A DNA stretch of 34,916 nt, taken from assembly GCA_034110565.1 (NCBI GenBank), contig JAWUYY010000075.1, forward strand, positions 1 to 34,916, in the 5' to 3' direction. The translations under genes were made by a program, and so were the position numbers. This DNA comes from Bermanella sp034110565. GTDB lineage: Bacteria > Pseudomonadota > Gammaproteobacteria > Pseudomonadales > Oceanobacteraceae. The notes below the pieces were generated by a model. The model was not told the DNA's origin, searched no databases, and saw only the letters and a program-made list of their open reading frames with translations. Positions within the stretch are counted from its first letter, which is position 1; each line of letters begins with the position of its first letter. Positions 23,863-32,858 of this stretch are shown in pieces.

Positions 23863-25194
23863 ATGATCAATATCAAAAAAGGTCTTGACCTGCCAATAGC
23901 TGGGAAACCGGAGCAAAACATTACTCAAGGTAATGGCGTTTCTCGGGTAGCATTGGTGGGTTTCGACTATGTGGGCATGAAGCCTACCATGCTTGTGCAG
24001 GTAGGTGACAAGGTCAAGAAAGGGCAGTTGCTCTTTACTGATAAGAAAAATGAAGGGGTGCAGTATACTGCCCCGGCTTCAGGTACGGTTATTGAGATTA
24101 ACCGTGGCAAGCGTCGTGTGTTTGAGTCGCTTGTGATTGAGATTGAAGGCAATGAAGAAGTTACATTTAACAGCTTCAGTGCCAATGAGCTTTCTGGCTT
24201 AAGCCGTGAACAAGTTGAGACTCAATTAATTGAGTCTGGCATGTGGACGGCTATTCGTACGCGTCCATTTTCGAAGACACCTGCACCTGGTAGTACGCCA
24301 AGTTCTATCTTCGTATCAACATTAGATACAAATCCACTAGCAGCTGACCCCGCAGTTATTATTGCTGAGCAAAAAGAAGCGTTTGCTAACGGCTTAGCTG
24401 TTTTATCGTGTTTAGCTAATAAAGTATTTGTGACTAAGTCACCTGCAGCAAGTGTCCCAACGAGTAAAGCGCAAGTGGTTGATGTAACTGGGCCGCATCC
24501 TGCTGGATTGGTTGGTACGCATATTCATGAGCTTGACCCTGTTAATGTGGATAAAACGGTTTGGCATGTTGGTTATCAAGATGTAATCGCTATCGGCCAA
24601 CTATTCACAGAAGGTAAGTTGAATACTGATCGTGTAATTGCAATTGCGGGTCCTCAGGTGAGCAAACCTCGTCTTATTCGTACACAGCTAGGTGCTTGTT
24701 TGACTGAGTTAACAGCGAATGAATTGAAAGACGGTGAGAATCGTGTGATTTCAGGTTCTGTTTTTGGTGGACGTACTGCAATTGGTACAGCCGCTTATTT
24801 GGGTCGCTTTGCTAATCAAGTTTCAGTATTAGTAGAAGGGCGTGAGCGCTATTTGTTGCATTATTTACGTGCTGGTATTGCGAGCCATTCTGTTAAAAAT
24901 ATCTACCTTTCTAAGCTTTTACCTAAAAAGCTACTGAGCTTTACTACGACTACTAACGGTAGTGAACGTGCCATGGTGCCAATTGGCGCTTATGAAAAAA
25001 TTATGCCGTTGGATATTCTGCCGACTCAATTATTGCGTGCACTAATTGTTGAAGATATGGATTCCGCCATTAGTTTAGGTGCACTTGAATTGGATGAAGA
25101 AGACTTAGCACTTTGTACTTATGTTTGTTCTGGTAAGTATGAGTATGGTCCAATTCTACGCGGTAACCTTGAGCGTATTGAGAAAGAGGCATAA
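23863..25194 (+). CDS. nqrA: Na+-translocating NADH:quinone reductase subunit A
   Basis: 443 residues, usual length (about 446). It begins MINIKKGLDLPIAGKPEQNI, and TAPASGTVIEINRGKRRVFE matches the barrel-sandwich domain of NqrA. NqrA is the peripheral cytoplasmic subunit, linked to quinone binding, of the six-subunit Na+ pump that oxidises NADH and exports sodium. It is the first gene of nqrABCDEF, preceded by AAGG before the ATG, and followed by nqrB after two bases. Confidence 0.97.
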   Translation: MINIKKGLDLPIAGKPEQNITQGNGVSRVALVGFDYVGMKPTMLVQVGDKVKKGQLLFTDKKNEGVQYTAPASGTVIEINRGKRRVFESLVIEIEGNEEVTFNSFSANELSGLSREQVETQLIESGMWTAIRTRPFSKTPAPGSTPSSIFVSTLDTNPLAADPAVIIAEQKEAFANGLAVLSCLANKVFVTKSPAASVPTSKAQVVDVTGPHPAGLVGTHIHELDPVNVDKTVWHVGYQDVIAIGQLFTEGKLNTDRVIAIAGPQVSKPRLIRTQLGACLTELTANELKDGENRVISGSVFGGRTAIGTAAYLGRFANQVSVLVEGRERYLLHYLRAGIASHSVKNIYLSKLLPKKLLSFTTTTNGSERAMVPIGAYEKIMPLDILPTQLLRALIVEDMDSAISLGALELDEEDLALCTYVCSGKYEYGPILRGNLERIEKEA

Positions 25195-25196
25195 TT

Positions 25197-26405
25197 ATGG
25201 GACTAAGATCATTTATAGAAAGCCTCGAACCGCATTTTACGAAAGGCGGTAGATTCGAGAAGATGTACCCTCTGTATGAAGCTATTGATACGGGTTTATA
25301 TTCCCCGCCATCAGTTACTAATAATACAGCTCACGTGCGCGATGGTATCGACCTTAAGCGTATAATGATTACAGTTTGGTTGTGTTGTTTCCCTGCCATG
25401 TTTTTTGGTATGTGGAATCTAGGTTTCCAAGCGAATAATGCATTAGATAGCATGGGCATTGCCGAAATTGAAGGCTGGCGCGGTGCGATTATTTCTTTGA
25501 TTGCCGGCTATGACGCGACGAGCATCTGGGATAATTTAATCTTTGGTGCTACTTATTTTCTACCTATTTATGCGGTGACGTTCATCGTAGGTGGTTTTTG
25601 GGAAGTATTATTTGCAACTGTTCGCGGCCATGAAGTTAACGAAGGTTTCTTCGTAACCTCTATTTTGTTTGCGTTGATCTGCCCACCTGATATTCCGTTA
25701 TGGCAAGTTGCCCTCGGTATTACTTTTGGTGTGGTAATTGGTAAAGAAATTTTTGGCGGTACCGGCAAGAACTTTTTAAACCCAGCCCTAACTGGCCGTG
25801 CGTTTTTATTCTTTGCATACCCTGCGCAAATTTCTGGTGATGCTGTTTGGACAGCGGTTGATGGTTTCTCTGGTGCGACGCCTTTAGGCTTAGCTGCATT
25901 GGGTGGTGTCGGCGAAATCATTGGTAATGGTGTGACTTGGTTTGATGCATTCTCTGGCACCATTCAAGGCTCTATTGGTGAGACCAGTACAATTGCTATT
26001 TTAATCGGCGGTGCGGTTCTTCTCGTTATGGGTATAGCCTCTTGGCGCATTGTTTTGGGTGTCATGATAGGCATGGTCGGCTTGTCGACTGTATTTAATC
26101 TGATTGGCTCTGACTCGAATGCCATGTTCGCACTACCTTGGTATTGGCACTTAGTAGTGGGTGGTTTTGCCTTTGGTATGATCTTCATGGCAACAGACCC
26201 AGTGTCAGCATCAATGACTAATGTTGGTAAGTACTTTTTCGGTGCCTTGATTGGTGTGATGGTTGTGTTGATTCGTGTGGTTAACCCAGCTTTCCCCGAA
26301 GGCATGATGTTGGCAATTCTGTTCGCAAACTTGTTTGCACCTCTAATTGACCATTTCGTAGTTCAAGCAAACATCAAGCGGAGGGTTGCTCGCAATGTCG
26401 GCTAA
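25197..26405 (+). CDS. nqrB: Na+-NQR subunit B, covalent FMN membrane subunit
   Basis: The 402-residue multi-helix inner-membrane protein carries the FMN attachment motif SGATPLG, with T228 expected to hold FMN by a phosphoester bond. KNFLNPALTGRAF and MATDPVSASMT are conserved segments of the NqrB/RnfD family. It forms the main sodium channel with NqrD and NqrE. FMN attachment requires the flavin transferase ApbE, which is not in the window. The stop overlaps nqrC by 11 bases. Confidence 0.97.
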   Translation: MGLRSFIESLEPHFTKGGRFEKMYPLYEAIDTGLYSPPSVTNNTAHVRDGIDLKRIMITVWLCCFPAMFFGMWNLGFQANNALDSMGIAEIEGWRGAIISLIAGYDATSIWDNLIFGATYFLPIYAVTFIVGGFWEVLFATVRGHEVNEGFFVTSILFALICPPDIPLWQVALGITFGVVIGKEIFGGTGKNFLNPALTGRAFLFFAYPAQISGDAVWTAVDGFSGATPLGLAALGGVGEIIGNGVTWFDAFSGTIQGSIGETSTIAILIGGAVLLVMGIASWRIVLGVMIGMVGLSTVFNLIGSDSNAMFALPWYWHLVVGGFAFGMIFMATDPVSASMTNVGKYFFGALIGVMVVLIRVVNPAFPEGMMLAILFANLFAPLIDHFVVQANIKRRVARNVG

Positions 26406-27201
26406 AAACGATAGCATTCAAAAAACCATTATGGTTGCCGTACTGCTGTGCCTTGTATGCTCCATCATTGTGGCAGGTTCAGCGGTTACTTTAAAACCGA
26501 TTCAAGTTAAAAATAAACTTGAAGATAAGAAGAAAAATATCTTAGCAGCAGCGGGCTTATTAGTGCCTGATATGTCTATTGATGATCAATTTAAACAAGT
26601 AACGACCCGTATCGTAAATTTAGAAACAGGTCAGTACGCCGATGAAACTGAATTAGGTGAGCTTGCGAAAGCAGGTTATCCGGTTGTAACGTTTGATCAG
26701 AAAAAACTTGCGAAAGAGCCTGAATTTAGCAAGAAGTTAGCGGGTAATGAAGATCCTGCAAGCATCAGGCGTCAAGCAGATTACGCGGCTGTTTACCTAG
26801 TTGAAAAAGACGGTGCAATTGATCGCATTATTTTACCCGTGCACGGTTACGGTTTGTGGTCGACCTTATATGGCTTTGTTGCATTAGAGGGCGATGCTGA
26901 AACGATTGCGGGTCTTGGATTTTATTCTCACGCTGAAACCCCAGGGTTAGGTGGTGAGATTGATAATCCATCATGGAAAGCGAGCTGGAAAGGTAAGCAA
27001 GTTCATAATGACGCCGGTGATGTTGCCATTAGTGTTATCAAAGGTAAGGTTGATCCAGAGTCTGCGAAAGCAGTAAACCAAGTTGATGGTTTATCAGGCG
27101 CCACTCTTACTAGTAAGGGTGTCTCTAACTTAATTCAATTTTGGTTAGGCAAGCAAGGTTTTGCTGATTACTTGGCTAGCTTTAAAGAGCAGGGGGTTTA
27201 A
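26395..27201 (+). CDS. nqrC: Na+-NQR subunit C, covalent FMN periplasmic subunit
   Basis: 268 residues, with one N-terminal membrane helix (about 11-32) and a periplasmic FMN domain. The SGATLTS motif carries the second FMN on T239 by the family rule SGATxT. I chose ATG 26395 (MSAKNDSIQ) with GGAGGG about 10 nt upstream; it lies within the end of nqrB in another frame, giving an 11-base overlap. This coupling is typical of the operon. Confidence 0.96.
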   Translation: MSAKNDSIQKTIMVAVLLCLVCSIIVAGSAVTLKPIQVKNKLEDKKKNILAAAGLLVPDMSIDDQFKQVTTRIVNLETGQYADETELGELAKAGYPVVTFDQKKLAKEPEFSKKLAGNEDPASIRRQADYAAVYLVEKDGAIDRIILPVHGYGLWSTLYGFVALEGDAETIAGLGFYSHAETPGLGGEIDNPSWKASWKGKQVHNDAGDVAISVIKGKVDPESAKAVNQVDGLSGATLTSKGVSNLIQFWLGKQGFADYLASFKEQGV

Positions 27202-27202
27202 C

Positions 27203-27868
27203 ATGTCGACAACTGTTAAAGAAGTATTAACTCAGCCGCTACTGCTTAATAATCCAATTGCAGTACAAATTCTGGGTGTATGTTCAGCACTAGCTGTAAC
27301 GACAAGTTTAAATGTAACCTTGGTTATGTGTATTGCACTGACCTTGGTAACCGCATTTTCGAACTTTGCTATTTCACTTATTCGTAATCATATTCCAGGT
27401 AATATTCGTATTATCGTACAAATGACGATCATTGCATCGCTAGTAATTGTGGTTGATCAAATATTAAAAGCGTATGCCTACGAAATTAGTAAGCAACTTT
27501 CAGTGTTTGTTGGTTTGATTATTACTAACTGTATTGTAATGGGTCGAGCTGAAGCCTTTGCTATGAAAAATCCTCCGGGCTTAAGCTTTTTGGATGGTAT
27601 TGGTAATGGTCTTGGTTATAGTCTTGTGTTGATTTTTGTTGCCGTGTTCCGTGAACTATTAGGTTCTGGTTCTTTGTTCGGCTTTGAGATTCTTCCGCTC
27701 GTGACCAACGGCGGCTGGTATTACAGCAATGGTTTACTGCTTTTACCGCCAAGTGCTTTCTTTATTATTGGTTTGTTTATTTGGACATCTCGTACTTTGA
27801 TTCCTTCTCAAGTAGAAGAAGCAGACTTTACGATTCAGCCAAATACTGAAACATCAGGGGCCCACTAA
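27203..27868 (+). CDS. nqrD: Na+-NQR subunit D
   Basis: The 221-residue protein has six hydrophobic segments and belongs to the NqrD/RnfE family. NCIVMGRAEAFAMKNPPG is the conserved loop after the third helix. ATG 27203 follows AGGGGG with six bases between. With NqrE it binds an intramembrane iron-sulfur centre. The stop shares one base with the nqrE start. Confidence 0.96.
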   Translation: MSTTVKEVLTQPLLLNNPIAVQILGVCSALAVTTSLNVTLVMCIALTLVTAFSNFAISLIRNHIPGNIRIIVQMTIIASLVIVVDQILKAYAYEISKQLSVFVGLIITNCIVMGRAEAFAMKNPPGLSFLDGIGNGLGYSLVLIFVAVFRELLGSGSLFGFEILPLVTNGGWYYSNGLLLLPPSAFFIIGLFIWTSRTLIPSQVEEADFTIQPNTETSGAH

Positions 27869-28476
27869 TGGAACATTATATTTCTCTATTTGTGAAAGCC
27901 GTATTTGTTGAGAATATGGCGTTAGCTTTCTTCTTAGGCATGTGTACCTTCTTGGCTATCTCTAAGAAAATTCAAACGGCTATTGGTTTGGGTGTAGCGG
28001 TAATTGTCGTTTTGACCATTACGGTGCCGGTGAATAATTTAATCTACACCTACTTGTTAAAAGAAGGTGCATTGGCTTGGGCAGGATTCCCGGAAGTTGA
28101 TTTAAGCTTTCTTGGCTTATTAAGCTATATTGGTGTGATTGCGGCTATTGTTCAAATTCTGGAAATGTTTTTGGATAAATATGTGCCTGCGCTTTATAAC
28201 GCACTGGGTGTGTTCTTGCCTTTGATTACTGTGAATTGCGCGATTATGGGTGCGTCATTGTTCATGGTTGAGCGTGACTACCAGTTTGCTGAGTCAGTTG
28301 TTTATGGTCTTGGTGCCGGTGTTGGTTGGGCATTAGCCATTACTGCACTTGCCGGTATTCGTGAAAAATTAAAATACAGCGATGTGCCAAAAGGTCTTGA
28401 AGGCTTGGGTATTACCTTTATGACGGTAGGCCTAATGTCTCTTGGCTTTATGTCATTCTCCGGCGTATCTCTATAA
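27868..28476 (+). CDS. nqrE: Na+-NQR subunit E
   Basis: 202 residues with six membrane helices. AVFVENMALAFFLGMCTFLA and TVNCAIMGASLFM are the two inverted-repeat half motifs that supply cysteines to the intramembrane Fe-S centre. The start overlaps nqrD (TAATG). The length matches the family. Confidence 0.96.
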   Translation: MEHYISLFVKAVFVENMALAFFLGMCTFLAISKKIQTAIGLGVAVIVVLTITVPVNNLIYTYLLKEGALAWAGFPEVDLSFLGLLSYIGVIAAIVQILEMFLDKYVPALYNALGVFLPLITVNCAIMGASLFMVERDYQFAESVVYGLGAGVGWALAITALAGIREKLKYSDVPKGLEGLGITFMTVGLMSLGFMSFSGVSL

Positions 28477-28491
28477 GGACGGTGACAGAAT

Positions 28492-29727
28492 ATGGGTGAA
28501 TATACAGAAATTATTTTAGGTGTATTTATGTTCACAGCCATGGTTCTTGCCTTGGTTGCTGTGATATTAAGTGCGCGTGCAAAATTAGTAAGCTCAGGTG
28601 CCGTGACCATTGAAATTAATGGTGACCCTGAAAAAACAATTACAGCGGCGGCGGGTGATAAGTTACTTCAAACCCTAGCGAGTAATGGTGTTTTCCTTTC
28701 ATCTGCTTGTGGTGGTGGTGGTACGTGTGCGCAGTGTAAATGTATTGTTGAAGAGGGCGGTGGTTCTATGCTGCCGACTGAAGAGTCCCACTTCACTAAA
28801 CGTGATGCCCGTGCGGGCTGGCGTTTATCTTGTCAGGTGCCTGTTAAACAGGACATGAAAATTGAAGTGGAAGACGAGGTCTTTGGTGTTAAAAAGTGGG
28901 AATGTACGGTTGAGTCGAACCCTAATGTTGCTACGTTTATCAAAGAACTAACGCTTAAGCTACCTGAAGGCGAGAATGTTGATTTCCGTGCAGGTGGTTA
29001 TGTTCAGCTTGAGTCGCCTCCGTTTGAAATTAACTTTTCGGACTTTGATATTGAAGAAGAATATCGTGGGGATTGGGAGCACTTTAAGTTCTTCGATCTT
29101 AAGACGGTCAGCAAAGAAAACGTCATTCGTGCTTATTCTATGGCTAATTATCCAGAAGAGCGTGGCGTGGTTAAGTTCAATATTCGTATTGCAACGCCGC
29201 CACCGCGTACTGAAGGTATTAATCCAGGTATCATGTCGAGTTATGTATTCAATATGAAGCCGGGTGACAAGGTCACAGTATACGGCCCATTTGGTGAATT
29301 CTTCGCTAAAGATACGGATGCTGAGATGGTGTTCATTGGTGGTGGTGCAGGTATGGCCCCAATGCGTTCTCATATTTTCGACCAGCTTAAGCGCTTGAAA
29401 TCGACTCGTAAAATTAGCTTCTGGTATGGAGCACGTTCACTACGTGAACTGTTTTATGATGATGAGTATGACGCGTTAGCAGCTGAGTTTCCGAACTTCA
29501 CTTGGCATGTGGCCATGTCGGATCCACAGCCTGAAGATAACTGGACAGGATTGACTGGTTTTATTCATAATGTATTGTTTGAACAATATCTACGTGATCA
29601 TCCAGCACCTGAAGATTGTGAGTATTACATGTGTGGGCCTCCAATCATGAACCAATCTGTGATCAATATGTTAATTGATTTAGGTGTAGAGCCTGAAAAT
29701 ATCATGCTTGATGACTTTGGTGGCTAG
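28492..29727 (+). CDS. nqrF: Na+-NQR subunit F, NADH dehydrogenase with 2Fe-2S and FAD
   Basis: The 411-residue protein starts with one membrane helix (5-27). A ferredoxin domain follows with ligands C73, C79, C82 and C114. The FAD domain shows RAYSMANY, and the NADH domain shows GGGAGMAPMRS and MCGPPIMNQSV near the end. It is the electron entry point of the pump. AAGGACGG precedes the ATG. A terminator follows, so the operon closes here without apbE or nqrM. Confidence 0.97.
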   Translation: MGEYTEIILGVFMFTAMVLALVAVILSARAKLVSSGAVTIEINGDPEKTITAAAGDKLLQTLASNGVFLSSACGGGGTCAQCKCIVEEGGGSMLPTEESHFTKRDARAGWRLSCQVPVKQDMKIEVEDEVFGVKKWECTVESNPNVATFIKELTLKLPEGENVDFRAGGYVQLESPPFEINFSDFDIEEEYRGDWEHFKFFDLKTVSKENVIRAYSMANYPEERGVVKFNIRIATPPPRTEGINPGIMSSYVFNMKPGDKVTVYGPFGEFFAKDTDAEMVFIGGGAGMAPMRSHIFDQLKRLKSTRKISFWYGARSLRELFYDDEYDALAAEFPNFTWHVAMSDPQPEDNWTGLTGFIHNVLFEQYLRDHPAPEDCEYYMCGPPIMNQSVINMLIDLGVEPENIMLDDFGG

Positions 29728-29741
29728 TTTGTAGCGATCAT

Positions 29742-29779
29742 AAAAAAGCCCATAAAACGCAGTTTTATGGGCTTTTTTT
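29742..29779. terminator. Terminator of the nqr operon
   Basis: AAAAAAGCCCATAAAAC pairs with GTTTTATGGGCTTTTTT around GCA: a 17-bp perfect stem with a T run. Confidence 0.95.
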
Positions 29780-29809
29780 GTATTGGGCTTCCATTGAAGT
29801 GTGATTGAT

Positions 29810-30226
29810 ATGTTTCAACAAAAAGAAATTAGTTTATCGGAAAAACCTTACGGGTTTCATTTGATCACTCAAGAGCTGCTGTTTCAATTGCCTGAAATTA
29901 AGGGCATAAAGGTAGGACTTGTGCATATGGTACTGTTGCATACGTCTGCCGGTATTACTTTAAATGAAAATGCGGACCCAACAGTGCGTAAGGATTTTCT
30001 TCAATTTATGAATCGATTAGTCCCTAAGGGTTGTGAGTATTTCGAACATATTGATGAGGGCTTAGATGACATGCCTGCCCATATTAAAAGCAGTCTATTA
30101 GGCGTAGAGTTGACGATACCTATCACTAATGGATGCTTAAATTTAGGCACGTGGCAGGGGGTCTATTTGGGGGAATATAGAGAAAAGGGAGGTAAAAGGC
30201 GGCTTATTGTGACGATTCAATCTTAG
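29810..30226 (+). CDS. yjbQ: YjbQ/UPF0047 family protein
   Basis: With ATG 29810 the protein is 138 residues (MFQQKEISLS), the same length as E. coli YjbQ. A GTG nine bases upstream is possible but less likely. HTSAGITLNENADPTVRKD and DDMPAHIKSSLLG are the family signatures, and GTWQGVYLGEYR is the conserved C-terminal block. The family has been reported to have weak thiamine-phosphate synthase activity, but its main role is unsettled. The gene stands alone between the nqr terminator and the PilZ-like gene. Confidence 0.9.
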   Translation: MFQQKEISLSEKPYGFHLITQELLFQLPEIKGIKVGLVHMVLLHTSAGITLNENADPTVRKDFLQFMNRLVPKGCEYFEHIDEGLDDMPAHIKSSLLGVELTIPITNGCLNLGTWQGVYLGEYREKGGKRRLIVTIQS

Positions 30227-30366
30227 AACGAATAGCCAGTTGGTTGTTTTTAGTGATTGAGTGTGTGACATAGGCCATATTTTTGTTATAAATTGTTAAG
30301 ATTGATTGAAAAATAGTCTAAGTGGTTTATTACTTATAGGACACGTATAGGTATATATTTTGAAAT

Positions 30367-30756
30367 ATGAATATGAAAGCTGTTAGCCCGCAATTATCTA
30401 GCCCTTATTTAAAAGTCGATGCCATGGCATTGGAGGGGACTCATTCCTATTCTTTAACGGGAAGCAATATTACACCCAGAGGGGTGTATGTGAGCTGCAA
30501 TGAGGAGGAGATCACCTCTTTACACGGGAGCAGTAACTTTGAGGCTCAGCCGAAATTTCCAATTCTTTTAATATCCCTAAAGCTGTGCTTTAAGTCTGGA
30601 GAAGTGGTTCAACTGGAGACTCAAGCTCAAATTCAGAGTATTCGTAGGGTTTCCCAGCAAGAATTTGAAGTGTATATGAGCTTCAATAGCATGATGCAAG
30701 ATGGCTATCGCCATATTGCTCGTTATATTGTTGATCGGGACGGCTCTACTGAGTAG
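30367..30756 (+). CDS. Degenerate PilZ-like protein
   Basis: The 129-residue protein has the strand pattern of a PilZ domain. NITPRGVYVSC (34-44) resembles the second PilZ motif (D/N)x(S/T)xxG, and the end RHIARYIV looks like the closing helix of PilZ proteins. The RxxxR motif that binds cyclic-di-GMP is not seen at the N-terminus, so c-di-GMP binding is doubtful. A second start at 30373 is possible, and no clear ribosome site is present. The last 34 bases overlap the end of yigZ on the other strand. Moderate confidence in the gene, low in the family. Confidence 0.5.
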   Translation: MNMKAVSPQLSSPYLKVDAMALEGTHSYSLTGSNITPRGVYVSCNEEEITSLHGSSNFEAQPKFPILLISLKLCFKSGEVVQLETQAQIQSIRRVSQQEFEVYMSFNSMMQDGYRHIARYIVDRDGSTE

Positions 30757-31313
30757 GGCAGTGGTAGTGTCACGTCTTTAGGAATGCTTGCTTGTAGGTT
30801 CACGTTATTAGTGTAGTGAACCTGCATTATTTGTCCGCCAGCATCTTCAATGATTTTTCTTATTTGTGCTTCTTGTGCAAACTCAATGGAAAAATTGACT
30901 GTTTCCATTTCTACAAAGTTTTTCAGTATTAGCTGATTCAACGCTTCTTTGGCGGCGTCTGAGTAAGCTCTCGCAAGTCCGCCTGTTCCGAGTTTCGTCC
31001 CTCCAAAATAACGCACAATTACAATGGTGATTTCACCAATATTATTGTGCTTTAGATGAGAGAATATCGGCATGCCAGCAGTACCGTTTGGTTCATTATC
31101 ATCCGAGAATCCGTATTGATTACTATCCCAGGGCGCACCAGCCATAAACCCATAGCAATGGTGGCGGGCGTCTGGGTAGGCGTCTTTTAGAGATTGAATA
31201 AATGCTTTAGCGGCTTGAGTACCAGACGTGTGGGCCGCGAAGCCTAGAAATCGACTGCGTTTTATTTCGATTTCAATTTGGCTGGGTTTGGCTGGTATGC
31301 AGTAGTTAGCCAT
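30723..31313 (-). CDS. yigZ: YigZ/IMPACT family protein
   Basis: From ATG 31313 the protein is 196 residues and begins MANYCIPAKPSQ, parallel to E. coli YigZ. PDARHHCYGFMAGAP, SDDNEPNGTAGMPI and RYFGGTKLGTGGLARAY are family hallmarks. The eukaryotic relative IMPACT acts in translational control; the bacterial role is not settled. A GTG at 31319 would add two residues. The start lies inside the last codons of rlmG, so the two are coupled. Confidence 0.92.
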   Translation of the reverse strand: MANYCIPAKPSQIEIEIKRSRFLGFAAHTSGTQAAKAFIQSLKDAYPDARHHCYGFMAGAPWDSNQYGFSDDNEPNGTAGMPIFSHLKHNNIGEITIVIVRYFGGTKLGTGGLARAYSDAAKEALNQLILKNFVEMETVNFSIEFAQEAQIRKIIEDAGGQIMQVHYTNNVNLQASIPKDVTLPLPYSVEPSRSTI

Positions 31314-32397
31314 ATGCACTTAACAAGATGAACTTGGGGTTGCTGGCAATTTGGTCGACATGTTTAAAGTATTTTTTTAATGTCAGATGATATTGCAAAT
31401 GACGATTACCAACTACGATAATTTTTCCTTCACGTTTAAGGGCACTCTTGCTTTGTTCAAATAACCGTTTAGCAATATGATCCCCTACGGTATGTGCTTC
31501 ATGGAATGGTGGGTTGCACAAAATTAAATCGTACACTTGTTTGTGAGGGTTTAATCCATCTTCCCAGAAGAAGCCGGCCTGACTTTTAAGTGTATTTAGT
31601 TGCCATGATACTTTAGAACTTTCAACCGCCATGAAAGACTCATCATAAAAATCGACCTTGCAATCATCTTGCATCAGAGCATATTTAATTCCCAATATAC
31701 CGCTACCACAACATAAGTCGGCGATTTTTTCTGCTTTAGGTAATTTTTCTAGGTGTTCTAAAAAAAACTGGGCGCCTGGGTCTAATTTGTCACGGCCAAA
31801 TACATTGGCGTGGCTAGATAAATTCACGCCATAAAATTGGTTGTATTTAGGGTAGGGGTTAGATGATGTCTTTGTTAAGAGTAGCTCAAATACAGTGGCT
31901 TTTTTTACAAACGGTAGTCGGCTGACATCGCCAAATTTTTGTAGCTGGTTTAATAGAGTTTTAGGCAGATGTTTCATCATGCCAGCAAGCAATACTTTTT
32001 TGATTCCAAGTTCAGCGCATTGGTTAAGCTGAAAATCTAAGAAGCTTAAGTTCTTAGGGATCTTCATTATGGCAAGTTCGCTGCTTGTGCTGATGGTAAG
32101 CGAATCACAGATATCGGTCTTTAGTGTTAATTGGTTGGCTTTAAGGTTAATTAGTAGCGATTGCTTTGCACAGAAGCTATCTGACGCCCAAGTGGCAGTT
32201 TGTTCATGTAGCGCGCAACCAAGGGCGCCAAATTGATCGTTTAGAACTAGCAGTTGGTCATTAGGGTGTTGACTAAAGATAACGTTAATCAGGTATTCAT
32301 CTGCAGCATCCCAAGCCTGTAGAGGTTGTTTGGGGTGTGCGCCTGGGCGGATTAGGGTCAATTGCCTATTGGCGCACTCTAGCTGGGCTTGCTGCAT
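31306..32397 (-). CDS. rlmG: 23S rRNA (guanine-N2) methyltransferase RlmG
   Basis: 363 residues, near the E. coli length of 378. The N-terminal non-catalytic domain holds LQAWDAADEYL and LNDQFGALGCAL, as in RlmG. The SAM-binding motif ADLCCGSG (226-233) and the catalytic NPPF (295-298) mark a guanine-N2 methyltransferase. RlmG modifies G1835 of 23S rRNA; RsmC is the nearest relative, and the N-terminal residues favour RlmG. The Shine-Dalgarno is weak. Confidence 0.9.
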   Translation of the reverse strand: MQQAQLECANRQLTLIRPGAHPKQPLQAWDAADEYLINVIFSQHPNDQLLVLNDQFGALGCALHEQTATWASDSFCAKQSLLINLKANQLTLKTDICDSLTISTSSELAIMKIPKNLSFLDFQLNQCAELGIKKVLLAGMMKHLPKTLLNQLQKFGDVSRLPFVKKATVFELLLTKTSSNPYPKYNQFYGVNLSSHANVFGRDKLDPGAQFFLEHLEKLPKAEKIADLCCGSGILGIKYALMQDDCKVDFYDESFMAVESSKVSWQLNTLKSQAGFFWEDGLNPHKQVYDLILCNPPFHEAHTVGDHIAKRLFEQSKSALKREGKIIVVGNRHLQYHLTLKKYFKHVDQIASNPKFILLSAYG

Positions 32398-32415
32398 AAA
32401 TAAGAAAGGTATCGT

Positions 32416-32739
32416 TTAGAAGGTGTCGTTGTTTGTTGGCTTTTCTAATTGATCCCAAAGAGACTCTGTTTTTTCTTTAGGCTCATAGGCTTTTTGCACC
32501 GGACTAGGTGCCGCAATTTCTTCGACCTTAATGGGTTTAGCAACGTGCTGTTTTTCAACTATGCCATTGTCGTCTACAAATTTCTGGTACACAGAGCGTT
32601 GGCGATTTGCTTTAAACGGGTTCGCCGCTTTGTGCTTTGCCTTGCGCTGTTTGTTTTCTAGCTTAGTGCGTTCTTTTGAGCCAGTTTTAACTCCGCCGGT
32701 AACGCGCTTGAGTGAGCGTGATTTTTTAACTCGAGACAT
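32416..32739 (-). CDS. Small basic protein, possibly YihI-like
   Basis: From the ATG at 32739 (AGGTGAAG upstream) this is 107 residues: MSRVKKSRSLKRV, then a very lysine/arginine-rich stretch and an acidic tail ending LWDQLEKPTNNDTF. The start and charge pattern recall YihI, a regulator of the ribosome-assembly GTPase Der, but the similarity is only of composition and the first residues. Location just upstream of rlmG would fit a ribosome link. It lacks structured motifs and is probably disordered. Low confidence in function. Confidence 0.65.
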   Translation of the reverse strand: MSRVKKSRSLKRVTGGVKTGSKERTKLENKQRKAKHKAANPFKANRQRSVYQKFVDDNGIVEKQHVAKPIKVEEIAAPSPVQKAYEPKEKTESLWDQLEKPTNNDTF

Positions 32740-32830
32740 GATCTTCACCTGTAAATAGCTGGCGCATTCTAGCACAGGTGAAGCGGTAAATAAATTGTTT
32801 GTTTATTGTACAGGCTGTGGAACTGTAACC

Positions 32831-32839
32831 TGATATAAT
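32831..32839 (+). promoter_or_regulatory. Extended -10 promoter element of the AEC transporter
   Basis: TGATATAAT contains TG-n-TATAAT. No good -35 box is seen at 17 bases. It covers the ATG at 32838, so translation should begin further on, at 32859. Confidence 0.5.
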
Positions 32840-32858
32840 GCGCCATTTTGGATGCTAT

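Noticed and set aside
25568..26305. Long antisense open frames within nqrB
   Set aside because: They mirror a strongly conserved gene and have unnatural composition and no ribosome sites.
28960..29373. Antisense open frame within nqrF
   Set aside because: A by-product of codon use on the coding strand; no start signals or recognisable domain.
32838..32858. ATG 32838 as start of the AEC transporter
   Set aside because: It overlaps an extended -10 box (TGATATAAT), so the transcript would start after it.
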